Positions 24,232 to 36,000 of a stretch of 64,000 bases of DNA are shown piece after piece. The notes under the pieces are model-generated. The model was given only the letters and a program-made list of their open reading frames with translations, had not been told where the DNA came from and did not search any database. Position 1 is the stretch's first letter, and every line of letters begins with the position of its first letter. Position numbers and translations under genes: made by a program. Source of the stretch: Endomychus coccineus (taxonomy: Eukaryota; Arthropoda; Insecta; Coleoptera; Endomychidae); NCBI GenBank assembly GCA_958510875.1, contig OY294070.1, positions 119,826,703 through 119,890,702 of the forward strand, given 5' to 3'.

Positions 24232-24886
24232 TATTCAGTTTGATTACAAAAATGTTGATATTTTAACTAAAGAAACCGATTATTATAAAAGATCTATCCT
24301 GGAGATGATTCACATAAAACGGGATTCCAATTCTGTGAACCATAGGAATGATTTTCAGGGATTGAGTCAGATTTATACTAACATGATTAATTAAAACTCT
24401 TGCAAATTCCTACATGCGTCTTTATAATGTTAAAAGTATATTTTAGGAAGAACGCTTAAAGTAAATTCCAATGCAGGTCTGAAACCTTTTCAAGTACGTC
24501 ATAAATCTACATCTGGTTTCGAGTAAATATCAACAAATAGCTTCGAACTTCAGTTGCTTTGAGACCATAGCAATATGCGTTTGTATATTATGAGAATTTT
24601 ACTGAACAGTGGATTCTTGTTACAAAAAAATTATACTTTAATATTAACGATACAATTTTCGATTATTCGTGGTTCTGTTCGTTTCGACGGCGTGGGCTTT
24701 TTGATTGAAAATTGAGCGATATGGACGCTTGTGCTAATTAGTTTTAATTAACCCCTTTTTACATAATAAGTCTTCTGATGAAGGTCGTGAGACCGAAACG
24801 TACGTAAAGACGAAAATTTAAAACAGAGTGTTATTGTGCCCTATTTCCCGAGAATTTTTATATAAATTGATACTGGGTCAAGAATC
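24232..24886 (+). mobile_element. Inverted PLE 3' fragment abutting the pLTR
   Basis: The sequence from about 24,237 is the reverse complement of the PLE's GIY-YIG C-terminus, 3' UTR and pLTR: the coding motif QFDYKNVDILTKET is readable on plus, followed by NHRNDFQGLSQIY. Together with the preceding pLTR it makes an inverted repeat whose outermost ends (TTCTTGACCCAGTAT near 23,891 and its complement near 24,882) also match. Inverted tails are a known PLE feature. Confidence 0.75.
24770..24811 (+). ncRNA. Hammerhead-like ribozyme motif (PLE)
   Basis: GTCTT, CTGATGA, A, GGTC-GTGA-GACC, GAAA, CGTACGTA, AAGAC: all paired elements intact apart from the extra A before stem II. Confidence 0.55.
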
Positions 24887-24904
24887 TTTATATTATTATT
24901 ATTA

Positions 24905-25030
24905 TTATAGTATACGAATTTGACCAAAATGTCGAGCTCTTCGTCGTTTTCGGATAATGTTGGCCTCCTGAGTACGATTTTGTTGCTATTATGGTTTGTA
25001 AATGCAACAAATAAAGAAAAATGGAACGTA
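24905..25030. repeat. Copy of unclassified tandem repeat unit
   Basis: Contains ACGAATTTGACCAAAA, TCGTTTTCGG and GAGTACGATTTTGTTGCTAT as at 16,870 and 19,577. Confidence 0.6.
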
Positions 25031-25085
25031 ACATTTTCATTTATTTTTATGTAATATGCACACTCAGAACTTGATTTTTTTGACA

Positions 25086-25263
25086 AAATTAATGAAATAA
25101 TAGTATAATAGTATAATTAGTATAATCAGATTATTTAGATTTAATTTAGATACTAATTGTTAGTATATTAATTTTGTTATGCATTGCCCTGATCTTTAAT
25201 TGGGTTTATACCTGTTGATCAGTTAACGAATGAATAAATAAATAAATAAATAAATGAATAAAT
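25086..25263 (+). mobile_element. LINE 3' UTR remnant with (AATA)n tail
   Basis: An AT-rich 3' UTR-like stretch ends in GAATGAATAAATAAATAAAT and further AATA units (25,227-25,263). No coding sequence is left. Confidence 0.45.
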
Positions 25264-25349
25264 GTATCAAATCTCAATATAATGGAAAAATGACATGCTC
25301 AAAAAAATTGTTTAATTCATATATGTATATATGAGAAATAATGAGTTCA

Positions 25350-25720
25350 TGCCGGAGTATAAAGTTTGATATGTACTCTGGATCATAAGCGCCTCACAGA
25401 TAATATTCATGGTTAGTACCATAATGATTGTTATTCCTTTCATAACATAAATAACTATTTTTTACTACCGCTTTATAGTACGCGAATTAAATATTTTTTA
25501 CCGATTATTGATGCACTCCATTATAACACGGATTATGTTTATGTAACAGATTTTGGCCAATTAAACGCGATATTCTGTCAATATCAAATATTACCTTAGA
25601 CATCTGACAGATCTAAAATGTATTTATTTCGACAATTACCCACTTATTTACCGTTAACCTAACAAAAATAAAGTGTTAATATTCTTATTTTATTATGACA
25701 GGTCGTAGAAAAAATTAAGT
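25350..25720 (-). mobile_element. LINE relic related to 27,790-28,300
   Basis: Shares GATCATAAGCGCCTC and, further on, TTACCGTTAACC plus surrounding bases with the LINE at 27,764-29,114, in the same order. Too decayed to translate. Confidence 0.45.
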
Positions 25721-26526
25721 ATGCCACGATCATATAATGGGTATCAATACACTCGCACAAGTTTAACGACACTCCCCTAGGTCTATGATATACTATTCTC
25801 ACAAGCTAACGAATTTAACAGATTTATGATATGTTAGGAACATTTTGAACATATTCACTTCATTAAATATACCCCGGATATTTTGGTCTTACTATGAGAT
25901 ATAACAATTCTAAATACCGAACCTTCCTCACGAATATCTTCTGTCCATAGGTTTTTCATTCTCCCCTTATACAAGTACCAATTAGGCCAATTAACATTAC
26001 TACGTTTATAAGGAGACATGTTTTGTTATCCTCCGCGCCTCCAGCGAACAGCTTGTGATATTTTCTCTGGTGAGTATTCTAGATTGTTTTGGTTGATATG
26101 CATCTAAGTTTCGCTTTAAAAATAAATTAATGAACATATTTACTCATATCAATATTTTTTTAATCGACAACATACTCCGTATCATGGAGTAATAATGACT
26201 TCTTGAAAATTCATTTGAAGAGGCTACCAATGCCTTTCCATGTGAGATATTCTCAACATTCTACTGATTACACCAATCTTCGTATCAGCCCTTACTTTTT
26301 TCATAGACGTCCTTAGTTTTTTCTGGAATAAGGGCAGAAATTGGGTTTTCCGCCAGTTTTTCGATTTCTGGCAGTAAACTATTCTCAGAATCGCCCATAT
26401 TTTTCAAAATACTCGAAAAACTTCAGAAAAAAATATCATTTTGACGTGAATAGAAACAATCCATAAACAGTATCTTAGAAACGTGCACGCGTCATATCAA
26501 AGGTGCCCACTTGAATATCTGTTGAA
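25721..26526. other. No gene recognised
   Basis: AT-rich DNA; nothing coding or repetitive was noticed. Confidence 0.5.
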
Positions 26527-26536
26527 AGTAATTACT

Positions 26537-27720
26537 AAAGGGTGGAATATATGCACGTCAATTCAGTTAAAATATGCGCATATATATGCATAGTTTTTCT
26601 TTGAAATATGCAACAATATGCATTTATTTGTCAAAATATGCAATTATATGCCTTGAATATAACATGGAAAATGGAAATAAAGAAACGCCGACTCTTACAA
26701 AAATTATTTATCTTAAGTAAAATTAAAAGAAAAATATAATAGGTAAAATTTTTAACCTGAAATAGTATAAAATGCATTTATAACGATATATTTTTCAAAA
26801 TTTTTTAATAAAAGTGTTTGCCTTTTGTCGGTAAAAATATGTTTGTACAAAGAAAAAGATCTTTCAACATCTACCGATGTGATCTGGCAATATTTTAATT
26901 TGGGTAGTAAGTTATAAGGCCAAGGTATTACTTCGTTGGATGGTTTAGTATCAAAAATATTTTTGACTTCCATTAAATACTTAAAGCCTTCATTCTTTCC
27001 CACAATAACTTCGAGTTTACTTCTTACTTGATTTCCTACATCACAGGGAACTTTTTTGCATTTGTCGGAAAAAGTTTCAAAAATATTAATTGATTCTCTT
27101 AAACTCATATTCCTACTTTCTAACGAAGTTATTAAATCTGGTATAAAACTAAAATTAACCTTAATAAAAACAAGTTCCTAGCTAAATTTACATTTTTGAA
27201 TACTGCTTGACTTTGCACTACAAACTGTGAATTATCTTCTAAATCTAAGACTATGTCTTTAATGGCTTCAAAATGGTCTCTGGAGGTAAACTAACTACTG
27301 GCAATTTCTCTCTATAGATCTGCACTCTTAGAGGTGCTTTCAAAAACACTTTCTTTACATTTGAAATTAATTTGTTCACTAAGGGATATGCTGTTCTAAC
27401 AGTTTCTGCAACTCTGTTTATCCCGTGTAAAAGGCAAGTGACATGTATCATATTACTTGGAAATTTCTAAACATCCAATAAATGCCGGCAATAAACCATA
27501 TAATAATAAAATGGGTCCATAAACCATATAATAATAAAACCTACCCCCCTTTTAAATTATTTCCATTAGCTGCAAGGGTCGCACTTAATCTTTTGATAAA
27601 ACGAACACATAAAAATATGCACACAAATTTTATTTTTGCCGAAATATGCAATTTTTTATGAAATTTGTAAAAATATGCAAAATATGCAAATATATGCACT
27701 TTGCATATATTCCGCCCTTA
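26537..27720 (-). mobile_element. Deletion derivative of hAT-like transposon B
   Basis: Same TIRs as the element at 17,238 (AAGGGTGGAATATATGCA at left, ...TATTCCGCCCTT at right), inverted orientation. It is flanked by the perfect 10-bp direct repeat AGTAATTACT (26,527-26,536 and 27,721-27,730). The transposase keeps only C-terminal parts (27,108-26,752 with SVDVERSFSLYKHIF; 27,451-27,251). The N-terminal half is deleted, with 5' UTR joined directly near 27,465. Non-autonomous, 1,184 bp. Confidence 0.82.
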
Positions 27721-27763
27721 AGTAATTACTATTGAAGAAGTTCTAAATGCAATCGAAATTCAT

Positions 27764-29114
27764 TCAAAATTCACGACAGAAGATACAGTTTTGTATGTAC
27801 TTCGGATCATAAGCGCCTCGCAACTCAATGTGTAGTTTTTTTTTCATATAGCTTTGTAGTTTCATCTTGCTATAACTATTTTTGATTGGTGTAACTAGCA
27901 GATTATTAGTAAAGTCTTTACAGCTGAATATTTCGGACTCTTTCTCAATTTCCAAGATTGCTTTGAGCAATACTATACCTTTGTTTCTTGTTTTTGATAA
28001 ATTATTTATGAATTTTTCTGATAGATCTTCATGGTAGTATGCCAGTGCCTCAAGCATGTATTTCTTATCTAGTTCAAGTGGTATAGTCATATTATTATCT
28101 TTTCTTTTGAGTATTGTGATAATTCTTTCATGAATGTTAAATATTGATTTCTTCATTGTAGTATCAACCGTTCCCGAAGCAATGATACCATATGTGACCA
28201 CGCTATAATATAAACCATATACAATTGACAGTGAATTCTTTGGATTTATTCTGACAATTAGCCACTCACTTACCGTTAACCCAACAGATATAACGTGTTG
28301 ATATTCTTATTGATTCTGAGCTACCTTGATTAACTTCGCAATGTCGTAATTAACGTCAGTACAGGCTGTTTGAACATGCTTTGAAAAGAAAGATTTATAA
28401 ACTTGAGAGTCATCTGCATATTGATGATATTTGCAATGTTCCAGGAACTCCTTTATTCAACTGGTATAAATAGTGAACAGTAATGGACCGAGAATTGATC
28501 CCTGTGGTACTCCAGATTTCAAAGATAAAAAGTCTGATTTATTGTTATACAAACTAACCTGTTGAGTTCTACCATTTAGATAATTTGAAAAAAAATCAAC
28601 TGCCTTCTCAGAAAGACCTAAAATTCAATGTAGCCAATAGTGAATTCAAGTTTAATGTATCAAACGCTTTGCTGAAATCTAATAAAATTGAAATGGTTTG
28701 AAGTTTTTGATCATTAGCTGTTATAATTTCATCTACTACATGAAGGAGAGTGGTAGTACAACTGTGACCTGACCTAAAACCGGACTGAAAAGTGGGTATT
28801 GTCTTGTTTATAGTAAGATGGTGCCTTAGCTGCTGATCAATAATTTTTTCTATAATTTTGGATAATGTTGGCAATATACTTATTGGCCTAAGGTCTTTCG
28901 ACTCATAGGGATTAGATGTTTTGTGCAGAACAGTGACTACAGCGCATTTCCAAGAGGTTGGAAAAACACCTTGTATGAGGCAAAAGTTTATTATATGAGT
29001 TATGAACGGTATAATATGTGGGCAACATAATTTTAAAAATTGTAAATTCATGCCATCGTGACCCATTATCATTATTATTATTATTAAATCTTGATATAAT
29101 AAAAAAAATGGCAT
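27764..29114 (-). pseudogene. LINE reverse transcriptase, degraded
   Basis: Minus-strand order: FCLIQGVFPTSWKCAVVTVL and LRPISILPTLSKIIEK (about 28,960-28,850), SGFRSGHSCTTTLLHV, ISILLDFSKAFDTLN (about 28,690), SGVPQGSILGPLLFTIY (about 28,500), the catalytic YADDS box (about 28,425), and after a gap a C-terminal piece VTYGIIASGTVD (28,201-27,764). Stops and deletions occur near 28,460 and 28,320-28,200. Jockey/CR1-like by motif order. Confidence 0.82.
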
Positions 29115-29249
29115 GCCACTAATTTTAAATTATCGTTTTATTCGATAACAACTCTCTCATACCTCCTTAAACAATTAATATGTTCAATTTTATATATATT
29201 TATTGATAGTTTGTCATACTGAAACATCAAAATTATTATTATTTTCTTC

Positions 29250-29640
29250 TAATTCGCTTTTGACAATTTCCACGAGAATGCATTTAAAGACCATAATAGC
29301 TAATAAAATCGAACTCAGAATATCAAAATTATCTATTCATCTATTTTGTTGTTAGTTAAATTGTTTATAAATAAAAATAGTCTTTATCCGATTGAAAACG
29401 GTCAAACTTTGCATTTTTTAGAAATTTTTATGTAATCTCAAGAATCAGCTAATTAAATTGATATTTATTGTTTATGAACAATATGTACAATTTGCGCAAC
29501 ATTATTTGTGGTCAACTTTTTTTCTGATGACATTCTGAAGAGAATGGCATTTTGTCCCATCGAAATCGATCCATTTCCCAAGGATTTACGGGTCCAATAC
29601 CCATTTAACTGCACTATTTGGAAGAATTTCTGCAAAGGTT
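29250..29640 (-). repeat. Inverted copy of the unclassified repeat family
   Basis: Reverse-complement similarity to about 16,610-17,000: shared words include AACGGTCAAACTTTG-type sequence, CCAAGGATTTACGGG and CCCATTTAACTGCAC. Confidence 0.55.
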
Positions 29641-30587
29641 TATGTAACTATTGAAGGGTCTTCATACTTTCACAGTTAGTGGACATCTTTCACCGTATTA
29701 ATCTCCAATTATATATAATTTCACACTTCGTTGATTCCTTTCATAACCTTCCGTAAAATGTCTTTTTTAGAATTGAGAACTGAATATTGTGGGTCGCTGT
29801 AGATGATTAATGAAACGTTCATATAAATGGTCTCGAAGTACCGGGGACATTTCACGGTGATAATGTTATGCAATGCTGTAAATTTCCTACACGATCTTGA
29901 GTCAAACTTCTCGAAAACAATATGCCGAGGGAGAGACAAAAAGTTCGAATTCTAATCCCTTAAGGCGCTCGGAGTCCTGACATAATCCCAGATTGCATTT
30001 CCACGGTAATTTTAAAATAATTTGCCTCGCTTAATTGACTGCGATTTAATAAAGTACGAGGGACAAAAATGTTTTCGGTAAGCGCGGAAAAACCTAACGC
30101 CGGATGATTTCTCCGAGGAAATTAATTATTGTTTGATGCAAAATGCGGTTGCGCTCTTTGCGACAAACTAAGAGGATTAATGGCTGGAATATGATGTGAA
30201 TGTACGAAAATATGCAGAACGGACGTTTTTCATACAATTATTATTACTATCGAAGGGAAATCTTTATCATTATTTTACGTTCCAAAAATTTTGCTAATCT
30301 CAAATTTTGTTGTAATCGATTATACGCCAATAGCCTGGAACGTATGAATCTTCTGGAATATTTAGCTTCCAAATTCTGCTAACGGATTTCAGCATCAGGC
30401 TCTTTTTGCTATCATCCACGATCACAGTTTTCAATTCCTATGAGAACTTCTTCATAATAATAAGAATTGTTGAACAACTGTAGCCTGATGAGCCTACTGC
30501 CAGGTTCCTCAAAGTTTTTCGAAATGGTTTGTGTGAATGGATATTACACTTCATGGAAGGATGTGGAATTTTTTCAGATAAATAGCA
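29641..30587. other. No gene recognised; contains shared 25-bp word
   Basis: 30,121-30,145 is identical to 34,370-34,394 (core TTAATTATTGTTTGATGC). The surroundings are similar too (TCTCCGA before, GACAAA after). No reading frame explains this. Otherwise unremarkable. Confidence 0.4.
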
Positions 30588-31420
30588 TTGGTGTCTCAAC
30601 TCAAACATCAATTTTCCAATTCATTCAAGCAATTTTGTGAGACTTGGAGGAGAGTAAATATTCTTGGATCTTTCGAAAGCATATGGATTGTATCAACAGA
30701 TTTGCTGCTAAAAATGTTGGAATTGTATGGAATAAGAGGAAAAACTCTAAGAAGGCTTAATTCTCAGGTACATAAGTCAAAGAAACAAAATGGTATCAAT
30801 TAGAATTGTAAAATAGAGTAGGAATTCATCAACGGAATATTCTGGAACATATTTCATTCACTATTTTTATAAATAACATCAATTTTGGAATTGAGAATTC
30901 ACTTTTTGGTATAACATCATATTGTAGACGATAGAAATTCAGATTCATGACTTGGTGAAAAACGCAAAAACCTTTCTCACTAATAGTATAGTCTGGTTGG
31001 AGAAAAATAAGTTATTTTTGAATAAAGAAAAACTTATAGAGTGTTATTCAAAACGAAACTAAGTAGGAAAGGAAAACCGGAATTAATTGAAGTAGATCAG
31101 AATACTTTTTCATTGCAAGAAAGAACAAAATTTCTGGGTATATACATTGATGAAAATCTAGATTGGTTATCGCATACTTGAGTGGAAAATAAACAGAATT
31201 TGTTATGGAATGCGTGTTGTATCAAAGTACCTAGAGGAATCACCAATAGGAACACTGTATTCTCCAAATTTTGACGCAATAGAGATTAGGCATCATATTT
31301 TGTGCGGCATACTCGAAATTGCCAAAATTTCGTAATCCAGAAACGTCCTATGAGCGTAGAAGCATTCTCAAATCTGAAGCAATATTAACTATTTGGGCGT
31401 TATATAGTTTTGAAGCTGTT
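30588..31420 (+). pseudogene. Highly decayed LINE reverse transcriptase
   Basis: Pieces in shifting frames: LDLSKAYG then LLKMLELYGIRGKTLRRL (30,665-30,760), FHSLFL near 30,858, WLEKNKLFLNKEK near 31,000-31,030, and FLGIYIDENLDWLSHT near 31,130. Many stops; no intact domain. Confidence 0.6.
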
Positions 31421-31439
31421 ATGTTTTAATATAGAAATT

Positions 31440-33012
31440 TAAAGTGCAAGCTTTCCATGGTCTGGATTGACAACCGCAAGGCATTTGATTTACCATCACA
31501 TGAGCTATTATTATACTTGCTCCAATGCCTTGCGGTGCCAACCATTCTAGTGAGATGTATGGAACATCTGTTGCCATTCTGAAAGACTCGTTTTGTCATC
31601 ACATCAGGCACACGACGAGCCTCGGCCTAATTGAGAGGTGTTTCACAAGATGACTCCTTGAGTCTTCTCTTATCATCTCACTGCTGCCTCTCTTTATTGC
31701 GTTAAGACGGACTTGTGGATATTACTCTGAACCACTGAACGACCGGAGGCATCAGATCATCCATTTATTTATTTTACATAGATGATCTGAAACTGTATGC
31801 CTATGGTGAGTAAGCCCTCCATTAATCTTTCAACGTGGTTCAAGAATATACACGAGTCGTAGGCATGAAGTTGGGACAAGTACGCAGTGTTTTATTTGAG
31901 GAGAAGACGATCCCCGGAAGTCCACGAGAATATGCAACTTGACGACGTAAGCATCTTTAAGCATCTCGATGTTGGAGAGACCTAGCGGTACCTGCGTCGT
32001 GATTACGATGCTTCCCAGGTAAAGATGGCTTTCCGCGGAAATATAGAAGCCTTGCTTGGAAGATTTGGTCTTTCGGACTTTCGAGTGTGAACTAGGCATC
32101 TGCAACAATAATGCTTGCCGTTCCAGCCCTGCTAAACTCTTTTCGTGTGGTGAAATGGACGATCGATGAGCAGCATAGACTCGACAAAGACACCCGGAAA
32201 ATGATGCATATCCATCACAGTTTGCATTCTAGATCTTCCGTTTCCCGCATTTATCTCCCACGTCACCGGAGAGGTAGAGAACTCCTCAATCTAAAGGGGC
32301 TGCATTGAAGTGTGGTTCTAACTATAGCTTGTATAGTTCTTAGGAGCTCGGACCCCCTTCTGTGCCTTGTTCAAAATTAAGAATTGGCCGGAGTGGGGGC
32401 ATTTAACCTCAAGGCAGCACAAAAAGCTGCGAGAGAGCTTGGTCTCGGAATTCACATCAGTCGAGGATGCCAACTAGAGATCAAACTAGAGTTTCAACCT
32501 TCTTGCCTGAAAGCCCAGATAAATGCCGCGGAGCAAGATCTTATGTTCAGGCGGCACGTTGATAAGTCGATACACGGTGTTTCTTACCGAAACATGAAAA
32601 CGCTCAGCTTGTCAACCAGGCTGACCTTCGGATACCTAAGGTAAGCCGGTATTACATCCGAGACCGAAGAATTTACCGCAGTTTGCCAAGATGGCGTAAT
32701 CAATATCTTGGTATTTCGCCGCAACGGATAAGTGCGCAGGTTCCTGATGTCAGCTGGAGGGCCTGTCGGAAGGGGCCTGAGACGCTTTTCCACCTGCTGT
32801 CGGCATGTCATTCTAGGTTCAATAAGACTACTTAGGGCAAACGACCGGGGGGAGGAGAAGCTTCGGTAAACTGGTTATTCTGGTACGATTGTTACGATAT
32901 CGTCGAAGCGTGCAGCAGCCCCCACCTGGCTGCTGTTTATACGTGGTGAAAAGAAAAATATAATTCAGGAATAAATAAATTTCTATTCTATTCGATTCTA
33001 TTCTATCTTATT
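31440..33012 (+). pseudogene. LINE RT and C-terminal remnants with (TTCTA)n tail
   Basis: Starts inside the RT palm (MVWIDNRKAFDLPSHELLL, 31,458-31,515). It continues through unclear frames into a C-terminal part at 32,384-32,830 (MAGVGAFNLKAAQKAARE, later LSTRLTFGYLR and a Cys-rich TCRQ-type end). It closes with AATAAATAAATTTCTATTC repeats at about 32,970-33,012. The group is uncertain (R2/R4/Dong-like palm wording). Inactive. Confidence 0.55.
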
Positions 33013-33900
33013 TACTGTCCTGAAATTTCATCTAAGCTGAATTTTCAGGTGCAACATTTTAAAACTTTTCATGATGTTCGAAAAATTATGCTTCCCACAA
33101 AAGTTTTATTTTTTTACTTCGATTATCAACAAAATTACACAAACGATAGAGTAAGCTACAGTGTCTTCATATTCTCTATACAAGGCCTTGACTTAGAATA
33201 GTTTTGATTGCATTCACAATTTGGTCACTACACTAGGACATGCATTGTGCCACATAAACCGATTCAAGACACGACTTCGGTAGCTATCCTCACTCCGTTA
33301 TCATAATGCTTTTGCCTGGGCATTTGCTATATATCCTTGTTTTCGCATGTCCTTGGTTGCCAGCTCCCTAGGTACTAACTTTGTTTAGTAGGGCTGATGG
33401 GATATTATTATTCAGTGAATCTTCTTTGGAGGAGCGGTAGTTCTTATCCAAGATGTATCTTGAGGACAGCCTGTCCGGTCTCATTGAATAATCATAGCGT
33501 GTCTACCTTTTGCCTTTCCCAGTTCTATTGACATAATTCTGTTGGCAGTTCTTGTTGCCGTTTCTCTTAATGATTTGATACAATGGTTCCACCCTCATTA
33601 GAGCTCCAAGTGTACTTGCGGAAGTAGGTTTCATGGTCGCATCAAGAATGAACTTCCTCAGATGCTACAGGCCTGATGTGGTCGTGTTGGACTGTTCTTT
33701 CCCATCACACTACTGAGGCAAAGGCATATGACAGCCTGGATTTAAGACTTACCACGGGAATCCCCCTCATGGTATTTGTTCTGAGGCCGCAGTTCTGGCC
33801 AATAGCTCACATGAATATTATCCCACTATGGATCAGCTCACCCTATTCCATGGAAACTGATCTGATTATATTTAAAATCTACTAGAATCGAACCAGAGAG
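33013..33900. other. No gene recognised
   Basis: One less AT-rich stretch (33,340-33,890) with an open frame at 33,676-33,885 but no recognised motif; possibly old transposon sequence. Confidence 0.35.
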
Positions 33901-34033
33901 ACAAACAATTGAGGAATGAACATATCTTATCGGTTATTAATGGTAAGGTCTTTCTAGTCTAGACCGATCAGTAATATTACAAACTAATAGTTCCGGGCAA
34001 CTGTTTCGCTCTCTCGAGCTCATCACTGAACGA
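33901..34033 (-). mobile_element. PLE end fragment with second-type hammerhead motif
   Basis: Minus strand: stem I GTTC/GAAC, GTGATGA in place of the core CTGATGA, a perfect stem II GCTC-GAGA-GAGC, GAAA, then CAGTTGCC. The downstream text GGAACTATTAG...TACTGATCGGTCTAGAC also occurs, mutated, at 10,270-10,320 on plus. One invariant core base is changed, so activity is unlikely. Confidence 0.5.
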
Positions 34034-34784
34034 TCATTTTGCCGAGGATATGGATAACCCGACTATAAGAATTCTGGAGATAACTATGAAATAGAGATAT
34101 ATAATATATGGTATTCAATTTAGGATCTCATCGTGGAGGGAATTGGATACAACTCGTTCGGAAGTTGTTTTAAAGTGACAAAAATGTATGAATAACACAT
34201 CGACTCCTATGCAGATACATTAATTTAGAGAGTTGCGGGGAACAGAGGATAAAGGACTTGGAGGAAATTGAAATAACAGTTTCCAGTCGTATCAGGTTCA
34301 ATTATTTATGAAAAGATTATCCTCAATTCATTTTTTCTCCATCGCGTTCTCTCCGAATTCTCGAAAGGTATTAATTATTGTTTGATGCAAAATGTGATTA
34401 CGTTTTTCAGTTTGACAAATTACATACGAAACGAAGGAGAAATATGAACCGGAGGTTCGGTTGTAATTACTCTCGAAGAAAAATCTCCTATCAGAACTAA
34501 TCCCGATTTAACAAATGTTTGGAAGTGTCAAAGGTTCAGGGTTATAAATCTGTTTGTCGGTCTGTAATGAACAGAATAATGAGTGTATGCAAACATATAT
34601 CTCGATATGGGGCGTTATTGACACGCCCTCTGTCCGGAAATACTAACTATCTCCATTAAATTTCCAAATTATTATCGAATTTTGTTCATTTCCATACATT
34701 CAAGCGTTATGACTATCAACGATTGCTATGATGTATAAATGACCAGAAGGAATTAATTGCAATATTTGTAGTGTTCCAAGTATT

Positions 34785-36000
34785 TGCCGCAAATTCTGTG
34801 TCGTCTGTCGGTTGATGTCCATTGTTGGACATATACGAGTTCTATATTCAATTGAATATTGACTGAGCCAAAAAAAATCAGAAGCTCCTGCTGTTAATGA
34901 TTAATAGATTATATTGGTTTTCAGCTAGATTCCTCATACGATAATAATATAAGGGGTCTCATCGCAGGAAAAAGACTGTTATTACTTGAAAGCAGATGAG
35001 GAACATTCCATCGTGATTATGGGCAAAGAGGATTATCACAATTCGGTGAAAGCCTTGTTGAATGATGGTCACTATGAACAGATTACCAGGAACCCTTCCT
35101 TTAAATTTGTAAAATTAGTGAATCGAATATTAAAATGGTGTACAGCTATAACCTCCGATAATGCCCTGAGACCAATCAGTTGACACATTAATGGTTCCAC
35201 GTATAACATCACGAAATGGTTAGTAAAATATTTTAGCAACTTCTGTGTCGTCCGTCGGTTGATGTCTATATTCAGATAGACATAGACTTAACAAACAAAA
35301 AATGGAGGCTCCTGCTGGTAATGATTCTCAGACGATATTGGTCTCCAGCTAGATTCCGCACACGAAGGAAAAATACTATTATTACTTGGAAGCAGATAAG
35401 AGAAATTCCATCGTAATTATGGACAGAGAGGATTATCACAATTCGGTGAATGCATGGTGAACAGATTATCAGGAATCCTCTATCGAAATTCGTTAAATTT
35501 GTGAATCAAACGTTGAAATTGTGTACAGCTGTAATCTCCGATAATTTAAAATGCAAACTTAGACTTCCCGAACTATATTGCTGACGTAAGATTCATAAAC
35601 CGGGTAATATCATGAAACCAATCATTTGAAACATTAATTGTCTCACGTATAACATAGCAAAATGCCTAGTTAGGAAAATTAGCAACTTCCAAGCCACACC
35701 AGGTTTGTCTGTGAAAAATTATCTGGCACTAATTGCAAAATTGAAAGATTTCAAACTTGAATCTGGTGATACTATCGTTTCATTTGATTGCATTCCGCCA
35801 TTCACCACTACTCCAATCCCTGAGTAGATTTACATTCTGACGAATGGATTCCAAATATCAATATCCCCGATACAAACTGCACGGATTACGTAATCTTCGC
35901 ATCTTCAAGTATGCTCCATACTTGAAGCAAAATGATTTGACTTTCAACAAAAACTACTGTGACATGGTTCTCTCTCTATTAAACTTTACTCAAGGAATTC
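34785..36000 (+). pseudogene. PLE coding remnants, partly in tandem duplicate
   Basis: A unit of about 447 bp occurs twice (34,785-35,231 and 35,232-35,690), each with the PLE N-terminal motif: HSIVIMGKEDYHNSVKALLN at 35,005-35,065 and SIVIMDREDYHNSV at about 35,408. RT continues only after the second copy: ISNFQATPGLSVKNYLALIA, then DTIVSFDCIPPFTTTPIPE (about 35,778-35,826), the equivalent of the PLE VSLDVVSLFTNIP box. Several stops. A different PLE family from 21,463-23,719. Confidence 0.65.

Noticed and set aside
32584..32811. Minus-strand frame opposite a LINE tail
   Set aside because: The plus strand carries the LINE pattern; the minus frame lacks any.
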